Below are positions 1 through 8,225 of a stretch of 64,000 nucleotides of DNA, piece after piece (the first letter of the stretch is position 1; every line of letters starts with the position of its first letter). Location: NCBI RefSeq assembly GCF_947497005.1, contig NZ_CANMFF010000011.1, positions 1 through 64,000 of the forward strand, in the 5' to 3' direction. A program made the translations under genes and the position numbers. Under the pieces are notes generated by a model. It did no database searches and was not told where the DNA came from. It worked only from the letters and a program-made list of their open reading frames with translations. The stretch is from an uncultured Ruegeria sp. GTDB lineage: Bacteria; Pseudomonadota; Alphaproteobacteria; Rhodobacterales; Rhodobacteraceae.

Positions 1-48
1 ACCAACGACGACGAATATGAAGACCAGACCCGCAGACTCTCGTTATGA
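1..48 (+). CDS. possible C-terminal end of a truncated gene
   Basis: An open frame enters from the left edge and stops with TGA at 46-48; it would encode a short acidic tail (TNDDEYEDQTRRLSL). A second frame is also open to a stop at 51, so the reading frame is not certain. Nothing about function can be said. If real, it is the last part of another gene of the phage-like island. Confidence 0.2.
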   Translation, partial: TNDDEYEDQTRRLSL

Positions 49-137
49 ATGAGGGAGCCTCGGGGGGCAGGTCATAATCATTGTCGTGGCTGAAGGAAAC
101 CAATTGGGACAGCTTGGCGTCATCAAGACAATTTAGG

Positions 138-338
138 ATGATGCGAATGCAGTTGATAACAGATGGAAAGAAATTCTTAAGCGTAAGAGAAGTAGCTGAT
201 CTATTCTCCTGCGGCGTGTCCACGGTTTGGCGTTTGTCCAAAAACGGACACATGCCAGCTCCAATGAAAATAGGTGGTATGGCAAGATGGCGGGCGACTG
301 ATATCCAAAAATGGGTGGATGACCACGCGCATTCATAA
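138..338 (+). CDS. AlpA-family DNA-binding regulator (phage excisionase-like)
   Basis: A small protein with one MerR/AlpA-type winged helix-turn-helix: a KFLSVREVADLF segment followed by STVWRLSKNGHMPAP and a final ARWRATDIQKWV. AlpA proteins activate excision or early transcription of prophages and satellites. The ATG at 138 gives 66 residues, usual for the family. A TTG at 81 is in frame, with a GCAGG 9 nt before it, and is a real alternative; an ATG at 147 is also possible. A hairpin follows directly. The position at the head of a phage-derived island agrees with a control role. The family call is good; the target is unknown. Confidence 0.75.
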   Translation: MMRMQLITDGKKFLSVREVADLFSCGVSTVWRLSKNGHMPAPMKIGGMARWRATDIQKWVDDHAHS

Positions 339-344
339 ACGAAA

Positions 345-370
345 CCCCCACCAGCAAAGCTCGGCGGGGG
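345..370 (+). terminator. hairpin after the AlpA-like gene
   Basis: CCCCC at 345-349 pairs with GGGGG at 366-370. Inside, CC/GG and AGC/GCT pairs close an AAA loop, with one mismatch and one bulged C. A mixed T-rich stretch (TATTTTGTT) follows. It lies just after the AlpA-like stop at 338, so it probably ends that transcript. Confidence 0.45.
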
Positions 371-436
371 CTCGGTATTTTGTTCTCGATAACTGCAGGA
401 TACCCCCCCCGCCGCTTCAAATCAAGAAGTAGGCCA

Positions 437-733
437 ATGCAATCAGGCAACAAACAACATGGTGGCGCGAAATACAGCGTCTTGAAAGTCGATCGCACCG
501 GGGTACCGACTCGGGACCCATTTGAAGTCTCGGTTTATGGGGCGGCGCTCAGTGTTCTCGAGGATCTGCGATGCGCAGATTTCGAAGGATGCTTCCCAAT
601 TGATGAAGCCTGGGTTGAAAGCGTACGCATGTTGCGCCTCTTAGGCGTGACCATCGACAAAAACGTCAGCATCGCAGGCAGTGTCAAATACTATCTGCGG
701 GACAGTTTGATCCCCTTGGCGGTCTCGAGGTGA
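437..733 (+). CDS. hypothetical protein of the phage-like island
   Basis: About 98 residues from the ATG at 437, which has AGG four nt upstream; a TTG at 380 is an in-frame alternative. The middle and C-terminal part (FEVSVYGAALSVLEDLRCADFEGCFPI, shown here only as a guide at residues 30-60) looks globular, and the gene stops 3 nt before the next start, so it is very likely cotranscribed with the winged-helix gene. No family is recognised. Its place directly before a putative replication or operator-binding protein suggests an accessory role in the same module, but this is inference. Confidence 0.5.
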   Translation: MQSGNKQHGGAKYSVLKVDRTGVPTRDPFEVSVYGAALSVLEDLRCADFEGCFPIDEAWVESVRMLRLLGVTIDKNVSIAGSVKYYLRDSLIPLAVSR

Positions 734-736
734 CCG

Positions 737-1210
737 ATGGGGCGCGACAGAAAAAACGAAAACCGCGGTGGACACTTTGCATCAATGAAGCGCGCAATCA
801 TGGAAACGGAAGCGTGGCGTTCTTTGCCACCTGTAGCGCAAGCGCTTTATCCATGGTTGCTATTGGAGTGGCGAGGGCCCAACAACAATAACAACGGCAG
901 AATAAGCCTGTCAGTGCGCCAGGCTGCTGAACGAATAGGTATCTCAAAAGACACGGCCTCCAAAGCATTCTGGGATTTGCAATCCCGCGGTTTCATTGTC
1001 TGTACCAAACCCCCAGAAATCGGGTTGAGCGGTGTCGCATCTTGTCCACTTTATGAAATCACCGAGATCGCATTGCCAACAGCAGAGACAAACCAAGGAA
1101 GGCGACTGTACAAGGACTGGCGGCGCGGCAATGACCAACCGGTAGTTCGTGCCCCGAACCACAACCCCAAAGGGTCCAACGGGAAAGCGAAATCCCGTCA
1201 TAAAGATTAG
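737..1210 (+). CDS. winged-helix protein, possible replication initiator or iteron-binding regulator
   Basis: A 157-residue basic protein. Residues 20-50 (AIMETEAWRSLPPVAQALYPWLL) followed by LSVRQAAERIGISKDTASKAFWDL look like the N-terminal winged helix of plasmid and phage Rep-type proteins, with a recognition helix around residues 70-90. The C-terminus is a flexible Lys/Arg-rich tail. The gene ends inside an array of five 21-bp palindromic repeats, the arrangement usual for an initiator beside its iterons or a repressor beside its operators. What is seen is the fold signature and the repeats; the initiator role is inferred. A transcriptional regulator of the island is the main alternative. 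Confidence 0.5.
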   Translation: MGRDRKNENRGGHFASMKRAIMETEAWRSLPPVAQALYPWLLLEWRGPNNNNNGRISLSVRQAAERIGISKDTASKAFWDLQSRGFIVCTKPPEIGLSGVASCPLYEITEIALPTAETNQGRRLYKDWRRGNDQPVVRAPNHNPKGSNGKAKSRHKD

Positions 1211-1337
1211 GACAGTACCGTCCCAAAAATTATGACGGTTTGAAGAACGCCGTCCTAGATTCTATGACAAGCCGTCCGAAGAACTAGGACGGAAACTGCC
1301 GAATTGGCACACGCTCCCGTCCGAGTTTCTATGACAT
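1195..1337. repeat. array of five 21-bp iteron-like imperfect palindromes
   Basis: Five copies of a 21-bp element with consensus CCGTCC, a 7-base A/T-rich centre, then TATGACGG. They lie at 1195-1215 (inverted), 1218-1238, 1250-1270, 1272-1292 (inverted) and 1317-1337. Copies 3 and 5 differ at 3 of 21 positions. The start-to-start offsets of 23, 32, 22 and 45 bases are close to whole helical turns, so sites sit on roughly one face of the DNA. Both ends resemble each other (CCGTC and GACGG), as expected for dimer binding. The first copy overlaps the end of the winged-helix gene. An A+T-rich stretch with TTAATATACCATATA follows at 1339, as at an origin. Confidence 0.75.
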
Positions 1338-1387
1338 CCTTAATATACCATATACACAGCATTTTACAGCTGATCAGTTTAGGGATG

Positions 1388-1702
1388 TTAAGCGCTACGG
1401 ATCTGACGCCGGATTGCTTCTTCCTTCTCGCGCTGCTCCCGGAGAATTTGACCCTGCCGCTTCGATTCTTCGGTTTGGGCTCTAAGTGCATCACCCGCTG
1501 ATCTCGACAACACGTCGGCCGCGATCTGAAATTCCAACATCGCGTTTTGTTCGTTTTTGCTGTTTTTGCGGGCTATGGCTCCGGCAGCTTCAGTGGCAGC
1601 GGTTCGAAACCGACCATCTGCTTTGTGCCAGACGTGTAGTACGGCCTCCGCAAATTTCACCTTGGCCGCGATACGTTCTTCTTCGGTTGAACAGAGGTTC
1701 AT
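1388..1702 (-). CDS. hypothetical coiled-coil-rich protein
   Basis: About 104 residues. The ATG at 1702 has a GGAG ribosome-binding site 7 nt upstream and is preferred over longer versions of the frame. The protein is strongly alpha-helical; its last 40 residues are Glu/Arg/Gln-rich (SKRQGQILREQREKEE), typical of a coiled coil. A middle segment is Ala-rich. No family is recognised. It is encoded toward the iteron array from the opposite side, in the same direction as the terminase-like gene upstream of it. Confidence 0.5.
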   Translation of the reverse strand: MNLCSTEEERIAAKVKFAEAVLHVWHKADGRFRTAATEAAGAIARKNSKNEQNAMLEFQIAADVLSRSAGDALRAQTEESKRQGQILREQREKEEAIRRQIRSA

Positions 1703-2069
1703 GATGGCGCTCCAAATTGGCGTTGTTATCGTAACCAGGTTATTCGGTCGGACGGTTTCAGCGCCATGCACTGGGGGTGTTCGTAATCGACTCGAAAGCC
1801 TGGGATTTTGGAGTTGGCGACGACCCTTTTTGACGCGCGCGAGGGCCAATGCAGGCAAAACCTCTCGGTCTCTCACCCGAGAATGCCCGTCTTTTTGCGC
1901 TTAATCTAGCATGTCCAAAAACAGCTCAAACAATTGAGAATCTTTATATTTTCGCGCTGGTTTTTTGGGTCCCTTTTTCAGCGTGAATTTCCGCCGGGGC
2001 TTTGTGCGGTGGCGTGAGGGCCGATCACCACCAATGAGTGATTTCCTACGGCTTATGAGCGTGTTGGAT
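1703..2069. other. 367-base stretch without a convincing gene
   Basis: Open frames occur on both strands but none has both a good ribosome-binding site and a protein-like composition. The minus-strand frame of the preceding gene stays open to 1876, so an N-terminal extension cannot be excluded. An A/T-rich block lies around 1918-1975. Nothing else can be supported. Confidence 0.4.
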
Positions 2070-2561
2070 CTAGTCTTCATCGGTATATACCGTACCTTCG
2101 GCGGTTTGCCCGATGTCGTCTTCGGCTACTGTCCCATCAATTATTTCGTCGTCTTCGGACGGATCGTCGTCGTCGTACTCAAAGCCGCCAAAAGAGTGGC
2201 TATGCTGGTATATACCGTGAACCCTACTGACGGGGGCTACGCCCTGTACACCAGCGAGCCATTGATTGGCTTCAAGCCTTACATGCTCGCTCTTCGCGCT
2301 CCGCGCCAATTCCCCGATGCGTGCTATAGCGGCCTGTCCCTCGTTCTGGCGTATATACTGGGTGAGTTGGTTATAGCGCTGGCGGACAGGCAGGAGATTG
2401 AAGGCCCGTTCAAGGTTGCCGCGGCGCATTTCAACTGTCTTGGCGGCCTCGTGCAAGGGGATGCCTTGCCAGGCCATTGCCTCAAGTGCTTCAACGGTTT
2501 TCTTCCCCAGACGCAAGCCATCGAAGTTTGGTGCGCTGACTGTTTGTGCGAGCGACGTCAT
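2070..2561 (-). CDS. putative phage terminase small subunit-like protein
   Basis: A 163-residue protein. Residues 15-60 form a helix-turn-helix-like segment (KTVEALEAMAWQGIPLHEAAK). A helical middle follows, with SEHVRLEANQWLAGVQGVAP around residues 90-110, a pattern seen in small terminases and related phage DNA-binding proteins. The last 35 residues are very acidic (DDDDPSEDDE). Small terminase subunits recognise the phage packaging site. No large terminase is in the window, so either it lies outside or the gene is a remnant. A non-terminase helix-turn-helix protein is possible. Confidence 0.4.
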   Translation of the reverse strand: MTSLAQTVSAPNFDGLRLGKKTVEALEAMAWQGIPLHEAAKTVEMRRGNLERAFNLLPVRQRYNQLTQYIRQNEGQAAIARIGELARSAKSEHVRLEANQWLAGVQGVAPVSRVHGIYQHSHSFGGFEYDDDDPSEDDEIIDGTVAEDDIGQTAEGTVYTDED

Positions 2562-2711
2562 CAGATTGCCTTTCTGGGGTTTATTAGGATCTGGGGTGTT
2601 TGTTGGATCTGTATGGCCGTCCGCGTAGGCGCAGAGGCATTGCAGGGGGCGTCAATTGAAAATTTACGCGGGTCAAGCGCGTGCAGCGTTTTTCTCCCGT
2701 CTGTGGGCTTC

Positions 2712-3194
2712 TTAATAGGCATGTTTGTATCTCGCCTGATTTGGCTGGTACGGGCGGCTTTCCCGCGCCTCTATGGCCCTGGTTGTTGCCGGTGGCAGCG
2801 GTGCTGGTGTTGTTGTGATCGATAGTCCGAGGGTCTGCGCCCACAGCTGCAGCATCGGGAAAGCGGCCACCCGTGCTATGCTTTCCAGTTTGTTAACATA
2901 ACCGTCGGCGATACCCATCGCAGCCGTCAAGTCCTCCTGACTGAGCCCCAGCGCGCTGCGCCTGTCCCTGAGGGTTCCAACAAGTGTGAGATACAGCTCG
3001 AAAGTCTGAGCGTCGTAGCCGTTGAAGTGCTTTTCAGTGCATGGGGCAGGTAGCTCGACGGGCTCGGCCAGCGAAACTTTTGTGGTTTTCAGACAGCCAA
3101 CTTTAGCACATTGCAGATGCATTTCGGTGCCTTTGATAGAAGCGATCCGCCACCCGCGCTCCCGCAAGGCTTTTGATATATTCGGTGTCTCCAT
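2712..3194 (-). CDS. XRE-family regulator with a Cys-rich N-terminal segment
   Basis: About 160 residues from the ATG at 3194, which has AAAGG just upstream; the frame is open further upstream but that part is not protein-like. Residues 75-140 carry a Cro/cI-type helix-turn-helix (RSALGLSQEDLTAAMGIADGY, then NKLESIAR). The N-terminal part has a CAKVGC pair and a later CTEKH, together a possible zinc site; that is unusual for a phage repressor. The C-terminal tail is Pro/Arg-rich. The gene diverges from the virion gene at 3338, so it may control that promoter. Confidence 0.6.
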   Translation of the reverse strand: METPNISKALRERGWRIASIKGTEMHLQCAKVGCLKTTKVSLAEPVELPAPCTEKHFNGYDAQTFELYLTLVGTLRDRRSALGLSQEDLTAAMGIADGYVNKLESIARVAAFPMLQLWAQTLGLSITTTPAPLPPATTRAIEARESRPYQPNQARYKHAY

Positions 3195-3283
3195 GCCTTT
3201 GGTGTGAGTGAAAAAACCGAACCGCGAAATGCACACGCACGAAACGGATAGCCTCAAGTCGTGTGACCGTAAGTGCATTGCCC

Positions 3284-3312
3284 GCTTGGTTGAGTAACCG
3301 CCATTTTATAAT
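3284..3312 (+). promoter_or_regulatory. sigma70-like promoter for the virion gene
   Basis: A perfect TATAAT lies at 3307-3312, in an A/T-rich stretch 25 nt before the ATG at 3338. The -35 is weak: GCTTGG with 17-bp spacing, or TTGGTT at 3286 with 15-bp spacing. The intergenic region also serves the divergent XRE gene. Confidence 0.4.
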
Positions 3313-3337
3313 AGCCTTTTAAATGGAATGCTCCGAT

Positions 3338-6300
3338 ATGCCCTTCAAAGACACCGAAGATTTTTATGGGCCTCTGGCTCTGCCTGAGGGGTTGAGCGTC
3401 ACCCCGACAGAGGAAACACCAAACGGGATCGGTGATATCCTTGGTGCCGCCTTTCGCACGGAAAACCCTGTTGTTTCAGCGTTGACCAGTTTCAACTATG
3501 ATCCGCTCAAACCATTCGATCCCGAATATCGGCCGTGGGATGATATCCAGGGCACCGAGTATGAAGGTTATGCCGGTCGGTTCGCTGGCGCCCGTGACGT
3601 CGAAGATGTGGTGGCGATGAAAGCCCAGATCGACCGGGAACGTGATGACCGCGGGGTTCTGGATGCGGCCGGTGGTCTTGGCGTATTGTCTCAAATGGGC
3701 GCGGCTCTTCTATCGCCGTCATCGCTGATCCCCGGTGGTGCCGTCGTCAAAGGGGCCAAGGGTGTTTCCATTGCGCGAACCGGGTTGACCGTTGCGGGCT
3801 CCGCTGCATTTGCGGCGGCACTAGATGAAACCGTTCTGCAGGGCACACAGGAAACCCGTACGGCCACGGAAAGTGCGTTCGCCATAGGAGGGTCATTTGT
3901 TCTAGGTGGTGTTCTTGGCGCCGCCGCCGGAAAGGTTGCTTCGGCAGAGTTCAAAGCTGCTTCGTTGCGTACGGAATCCGCGATCAAGACAGTGCATGAT
4001 GTTGATCAGGGAATACGGTCGCTGAACGCTGCGGCAACGGTTTCGGGTGACGATTTTAAGTTGCGTCGAGAGCATGTGTTCCAAAGCATTAAAAGCATTC
4101 CTCTTTTCGGCCGTTTTTTTGTTGGGTCTGATCCGTTACTCCGAACAACTTTGAGTGAATTCAGTGAGGTTCGAGCGGCGACCGCGCGGTTGGCAGAGCC
4201 GGTTCTTGAACTTGACATCGCAAAGGAGGGCCGGACCGCGTTTAGTGGTCAGGTGCCAGTCGAAACTAGGGTGAAGACGCGTCGAAACACTGAATTGACA
4301 TCGCTGATGGCAGATCTGACCCGGTTCTACGCTGAGTACGAACGCGATGGCCCGGTCGGCGCAATCGGTACCATGACCGCCCCGCTTACGGGGAAATGGG
4401 CACATCTGTTGGGAAAGAACCGCAAGCTATCAATCCGCGAGTTTTCTGAGGAAGTCGCTAAGGCGATGCGCCGTGATGACAAGCACCCTATCCCACAGGT
4501 CCAGTCGGTCGCTGATGCTGTCAGACGCAACCTTTTCGATCCGGTAAAAAAGGAAGCGGAAGAGTTGGGTTTGGTCCCTGACGGCGTGGAATTGTCAGAT
4601 GCCGGCAGTTACCTCTCTCGAATCTACAACATTGAAAAAATCAACGCTCACTATGGTGACGACAGCGCCGACGATATTTTCCCTGTGCTTCAACGTGAGT
4701 TTTTGAAACGGCGCCAAGCCTCCAAAAGGCGCATCGCTGCCAAAGCCGAATTGAAGGACAAGGATCTGGTATACGCGAACCAGAGCGACGAGGAAGTTGC
4801 CACAGTGGTTGCTGAGACCATTCAGGCAATTAAGGGGCTGAAACCCGGTCAGGCCGCGTGGGGAGTGGCTCTGGGCTCTCCCACGCGTGCAAGAGTTCTC
4901 GATGTTCCTGACGAGGTATTGGAGCCGTGGCTGGAGTCAGACGTTCGTGCTGTTATGGCGAGGTATTTCGAAACGATGGTGCCAGATCTCGAAATCATTC
5001 GGGAGTTTGGTGACATCGAAATGAACGATGCGTTAACACGCATCAATGAGGAAGAAGCACGGGCTTTGAAAACTGCAAAGTCTCAGAAAGAGCGCAGTCG
5101 GATTTCCAAAGAGGCCAACAATTCTCGCCGGGATTTGTTGGCGATGCGGGATCGTATTCGCGGCTCCTACAAACTGCCTGAAAACCCCCGTGACGTTTGG
5201 ATCGTCGGCAGCCGTATCGGTCGTTCGCTATCGTATACGTCTCTACTCGGTGGCTTCATGCTTTCGGCCCTTCCGGATCTGGGTACGCTGTTGCATCGCT
5301 CTGGAATTGAAGCGGCGTTTGGGTCGATCACTGCATTGACCGATCCAAAGAAGCTCGGTGTCGCGCTGAAAGATGCGTCCGAACTTGGCGCTGCATCTGA
5401 ATGGTATTTGAACGGGCGGGCTATGGAGATCTCCAATCTCATAGATCCTTATGGCAGCGTGACGCGTGCCGAACGGATTGTTGGGGATGTCACCAACGGC
5501 TTTAGTTACCTCAACGGTGTCATCCCATGGAACGCAGGTTGGAAGACCGTGGGAGGTGCTTTCGTTTCTTCTCGTATCGCGAAAGCCGCGGATGCAGTTC
5601 GCGGTGGGTCAGCCTCAAAAAAACAACTGCGGCACCTCGCAGCAAATGGAATAGAGCCGTGGATGGCGGAGCGGATTGCCAAGCAGATAGACAAACACGG
5701 TGACACCGATGATCTATTGTGGCTACCACACGCTGGAAAATGGGATGATCGAGACGCGTTTCGGGCTTTTCAGCATGCGATGAACCGTGAGTTCGATTTG
5801 ATGGTGATCACGCCAGGGCAGGACAAGCCGCTGGCATTCTCGACCGAGTTGGGAAAGTTCTTTTTCCAGTTCAAGAACTTCGCGTGGTCCGCGCATCACC
5901 GCATTGTTTTGGCTGGTATTCAGCGGGCCGACGCTGCCACGTTGGCGACCTTTGTTACGATGCTCACGCTGGGGGCGCTCACATCAAATATCAAAGCTGA
6001 TGTTGGCGGATATGATCGCAAAACCGGTTCAGCACTTTGGGAAGATGCGCTTGACCGCTCTGGTTTGGCGGGTTGGTTGTTTGAGATCTACAACCCGGTG
6101 AATGCTCTGATGGGTGGCGCATTGTCACCGTCAGGTGAGGTCGTGTCGCGGTGGCGCGCAAGGTCGGAATTCGAGGGTCTTGCTGGCCCGACCGTCGATA
6201 TTGCCAAAGGCGCTTTCGAAGGGATCAACGCCGTTTCTCAACACGTCGCCGGGATCGGCAAGCTTTCGACACGCGATATCGACAAGATCGGCCGCACGTT

Positions 6301-6382
6301 ACCAGGCAACAACTTGTGGTATCTTCTGCCTTTGTTGCGCAACGTCGAGCGGAGTGTCGCCGCTGACGTTGGCGCCAAGTGA
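3338..6382 (+). CDS. putative podovirus-type internal virion (ejection) protein
   Basis: About 1,014 residues from the ATG at 3338 (GGA ten nt upstream; an in-frame ATG at 3323 is possible). Residues 115-205 are Ala/Gly-rich and hydrophobic, a likely membrane-active stretch. A helical middle is followed by a C-terminal third with FFFQFKNFAWSAHHR, then a hydrophobic ATLATFVTMLTLGALT and an ending rich in LPGNNLWYLLPLLRN. This layout matches the C-terminal part of T7 gp16-like core proteins, which enter the host envelope during DNA ejection. No lysozyme (transglycosylase) domain is seen at the N-terminus. It stands alone, with no portal, capsid or tail genes next to it. A remnant or a domesticated structural gene is possible. 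Confidence 0.5.
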   Translation: MPFKDTEDFYGPLALPEGLSVTPTEETPNGIGDILGAAFRTENPVVSALTSFNYDPLKPFDPEYRPWDDIQGTEYEGYAGRFAGARDVEDVVAMKAQIDRERDDRGVLDAAGGLGVLSQMGAALLSPSSLIPGGAVVKGAKGVSIARTGLTVAGSAAFAAALDETVLQGTQETRTATESAFAIGGSFVLGGVLGAAAGKVASAEFKAASLRTESAIKTVHDVDQGIRSLNAAATVSGDDFKLRREHVFQSIKSIPLFGRFFVGSDPLLRTTLSEFSEVRAATARLAEPVLELDIAKEGRTAFSGQVPVETRVKTRRNTELTSLMADLTRFYAEYERDGPVGAIGTMTAPLTGKWAHLLGKNRKLSIREFSEEVAKAMRRDDKHPIPQVQSVADAVRRNLFDPVKKEAEELGLVPDGVELSDAGSYLSRIYNIEKINAHYGDDSADDIFPVLQREFLKRRQASKRRIAAKAELKDKDLVYANQSDEEVATVVAETIQAIKGLKPGQAAWGVALGSPTRARVLDVPDEVLEPWLESDVRAVMARYFETMVPDLEIIREFGDIEMNDALTRINEEEARALKTAKSQKERSRISKEANNSRRDLLAMRDRIRGSYKLPENPRDVWIVGSRIGRSLSYTSLLGGFMLSALPDLGTLLHRSGIEAAFGSITALTDPKKLGVALKDASELGAASEWYLNGRAMEISNLIDPYGSVTRAERIVGDVTNGFSYLNGVIPWNAGWKTVGGAFVSSRIAKAADAVRGGSASKKQLRHLAANGIEPWMAERIAKQIDKHGDTDDLLWLPHAGKWDDRDAFRAFQHAMNREFDLMVITPGQDKPLAFSTELGKFFFQFKNFAWSAHHRIVLAGIQRADAATLATFVTMLTLGALTSNIKADVGGYDRKTGSALWEDALDRSGLAGWLFEIYNPVNALMGGALSPSGEVVSRWRARSEFEGLAGPTVDIAKGAFEGINAVSQHVAGIGKLSTRDIDKIGRTLPGNNLWYLLPLLRNVERSVAADVGAK

Positions 6383-6405
6383 TCTTTGACGCGATTAAAT
6401 GACCC

Positions 6406-6429
6406 AATATCCAATCATAAATTGGTATT
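6406..6429. terminator. A/T-rich hairpin between convergent genes
   Basis: CCAAT at 6411-6415 pairs with ATTGG at 6421-6425 around a five-base loop, and AATA/TATT extends the stem across one bulged T. It lies between the convergent virion gene (stop 6382) and the minus-strand gene ending at 6493, so it may act in both directions. The stem is weak. Confidence 0.3.
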
Positions 6430-6492
6430 CGAGCGACAAACAATCTTCGTTGGACAGTTTAGCTCTTGGTCTCTTCACCAATGCTTACATGC

Positions 6493-6843
6493 TCAGGTGT
6501 CACCAATAGGTTCGCCCCAATCGGGTTCTAAATGGTAAACACTTCCGTCGCTCGCTTCAATTACGATACCGTTGTGACCTCCTGCGCCTTCCATTACCCC
6601 ATCGGAAAGCGCACATTTGAGTTCGGGTGTCCAAAGTCCATCGCGAACAGAAACTGTGTAGCTGGCCCCGGCGTATGAATCGCACCAAATCGCGTCCAGA
6701 CGACGCGCCATCAATTCCGGCATTGAATCCAAAATTCGCTTCATCGTGTCAAATTCAGAAAGAACCGACCCGCGGCTTTCGATGCGTACGCCTTTGTGTA
6801 GGACCTTTGAAACAGTTGCTTTGGATTCGGTTCCGCCCATCAT
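6493..6843 (-). CDS. hypothetical protein
   Basis: A 116-residue protein with a strong AGGGAGGAG site directly before tandem start codons (6843 or 6840). Three parts can be seen: a charged N-terminus, a helical ILDSMPELMARRLDAIW segment, and a C-terminal beta-rich part (GIVIEASDGSVYHLEPDW). No family is recognised. It lies about 80 nt after the DnaB-like gene in the same direction and may share its transcript. The strong ribosome-binding site supports real expression. Confidence 0.6.
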   Translation of the reverse strand: MMGGTESKATVSKVLHKGVRIESRGSVLSEFDTMKRILDSMPELMARRLDAIWCDSYAGASYTVSVRDGLWTPELKCALSDGVMEGAGGHNGIVIEASDGSVYHLEPDWGEPIGDT

Positions 6844-6923
6844 CTCCTCCCTGTAGCGTTGTTAAGTTTCCCGAGAGCTATTGGAAGTCGTTCCCCGGAG
6901 CAATTTATTCGCACAGCTGAGCA

Positions 6924-8225
6924 TCAGTAATCCTCAAGATTGGACTCTTGCCATGGTTTCACCTGGTTTCCGAAGCGCAAGAGATCGGCATCGAAAGCCA
7001 ACTCCACCGTACCCATTGGGCCGTTCCTGTGTTTTGCGACAATCACCTCAACTTTACCGTGAGTGCGCTCCATCCTGTCTCTCCAAATTTCTAGATTTTC
7101 GAAATCATGTTCTTCCGGTGTTTCTTGTTCGAGAAAGAACTCCTCTCGATGCAACAACAGTACGGTGTCGGCGATTTGGCTGACGGCTGCAGGGTCATCA
7201 AGATCATTAAGCGTTGGCCGTCTGTTGCTGCGTAGCGCTAAGGATTGACTGAGGCTAGAAACAACAAAAACGCAAATGTCCAACCTTCTTGCCAGTACTT
7301 TTAGAACCTTAAGATTTTCGGCAATTTCATTTTTGAACTTTGCTGAACTTGGTCGCTCAACGGAAAAATCATCCAACATATCCACAAAAAGAACATCCAA
7401 TCCATGCTGTTCTTTAAGCTTTTCCGCTCCCTTGACCAAGTCTTCGATATTGCTTGAAGTATCGTTGATATAGATAGGAGTGTCTTCAAAACCCTTTGCG
7501 GCATTAACAAACCGGCGAAACTCCTCCTCGGTCATGTCTCCTTGCAGAATTCTCTGATTTTTAATCTCTGTTTCAACTGCCAATATCCGTTGAGCTATCT
7601 GTTCGGCAGACTGCTGTAAAGAGAAGTACCCTACCACGCCGCCAAGTGCCCTATCATTCGAGGCATCGCTGGTGTCGACTCTGTCCGCAATATTTTTTGC
7701 CAGTTGAGTTGCAAACGCAGTTTTACCAGCGGACGGAACTGCCGCCAGTAAAAACAGTTGAGCCTTTCGGAGCCCACCAAGCGTGAAGTCCAGATCTGCA
7801 AAACCAGTCGGAATTAAGGGCGCTTGACCGGCCCTTGAATAGGTAAAACCAGTTGCTTCAACGGCATTTGCAACAGAGCTTGAGAAGGACTTAAAACCTT
7901 GTTCTTCAGATTGTTTTGGTACTTCAAAAGTGCCTTCAATCTCGGTATCAGGTTCATTCTTATTGCCACTATCTTGGTCGACGGCGAATTGATCAACCAA
8001 TTCTTTCATCTGCTGGGCGGTCAGATGATCGGGAAGATCAGAGCTTACGACAAAATCCGCCAAGTCCGAACCGCGAAAGTCAATATCTGAAATCGAGAGG
8101 ACTTTAAAATCAACGCTCGGATCCAAGTTTGCGATTGCGCAAAGGTCGCTTAGGTTTGCTGAGTTTGAAAACCTAATAGCTTTCAAAAGAGGAAAATTGG
8201 GTGAGAACTCAGTAATTTTCTTCAT
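6924..8225 (-). CDS. divergent DnaB-like RecA-fold ATPase/helicase
   Basis: A 433-residue protein. Residues 140-420 match the C-terminal ATPase domain of DnaB: GFADLDFTLGGL, a P-loop PSAGKT near 165, a Walker B DVLFVDMLDDF near 280, the LSQS sensor near 325, and KHRNGPMGTVELAF near 400 holding the usual arginine-finger region. Departures are clear: the Walker B region has LDD where DnaB usually has LQ. The first 130 residues do not look like the DnaB N-terminal domain; they include a poorly ordered Glu/Ser/Asn-rich linker (85-115). Base use is A+T-rich against the chromosome, indicating transfer. The upstream gene overlaps its start by 17 bases, so the two are translated together. A phage helicase or a defence ATPase are both possible. 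Confidence 0.7.
   Translation of the reverse strand: MKKITEFSPNFPLLKAIRFSNSANLSDLCAIANLDPSVDFKVLSISDIDFRGSDLADFVVSSDLPDHLTAQQMKELVDQFAVDQDSGNKNEPDTEIEGTFEVPKQSEEQGFKSFSSSVANAVEATGFTYSRAGQAPLIPTGFADLDFTLGGLRKAQLFLLAAVPSAGKTAFATQLAKNIADRVDTSDASNDRALGGVVGYFSLQQSAEQIAQRILAVETEIKNQRILQGDMTEEEFRRFVNAAKGFEDTPIYINDTSSNIEDLVKGAEKLKEQHGLDVLFVDMLDDFSVERPSSAKFKNEIAENLKVLKVLARRLDICVFVVSSLSQSLALRSNRRPTLNDLDDPAAVSQIADTVLLLHREEFFLEQETPEEHDFENLEIWRDRMERTHGKVEVIVAKHRNGPMGTVELAFDADLLRFGNQVKPWQESNLEDY

Noticed and set aside
1965..2825. A long plus-strand frame of 286 codons
   Set aside because: It is the antisense of the terminase-like and XRE genes; it has a Cys/Trp-rich composition unlike a real protein.
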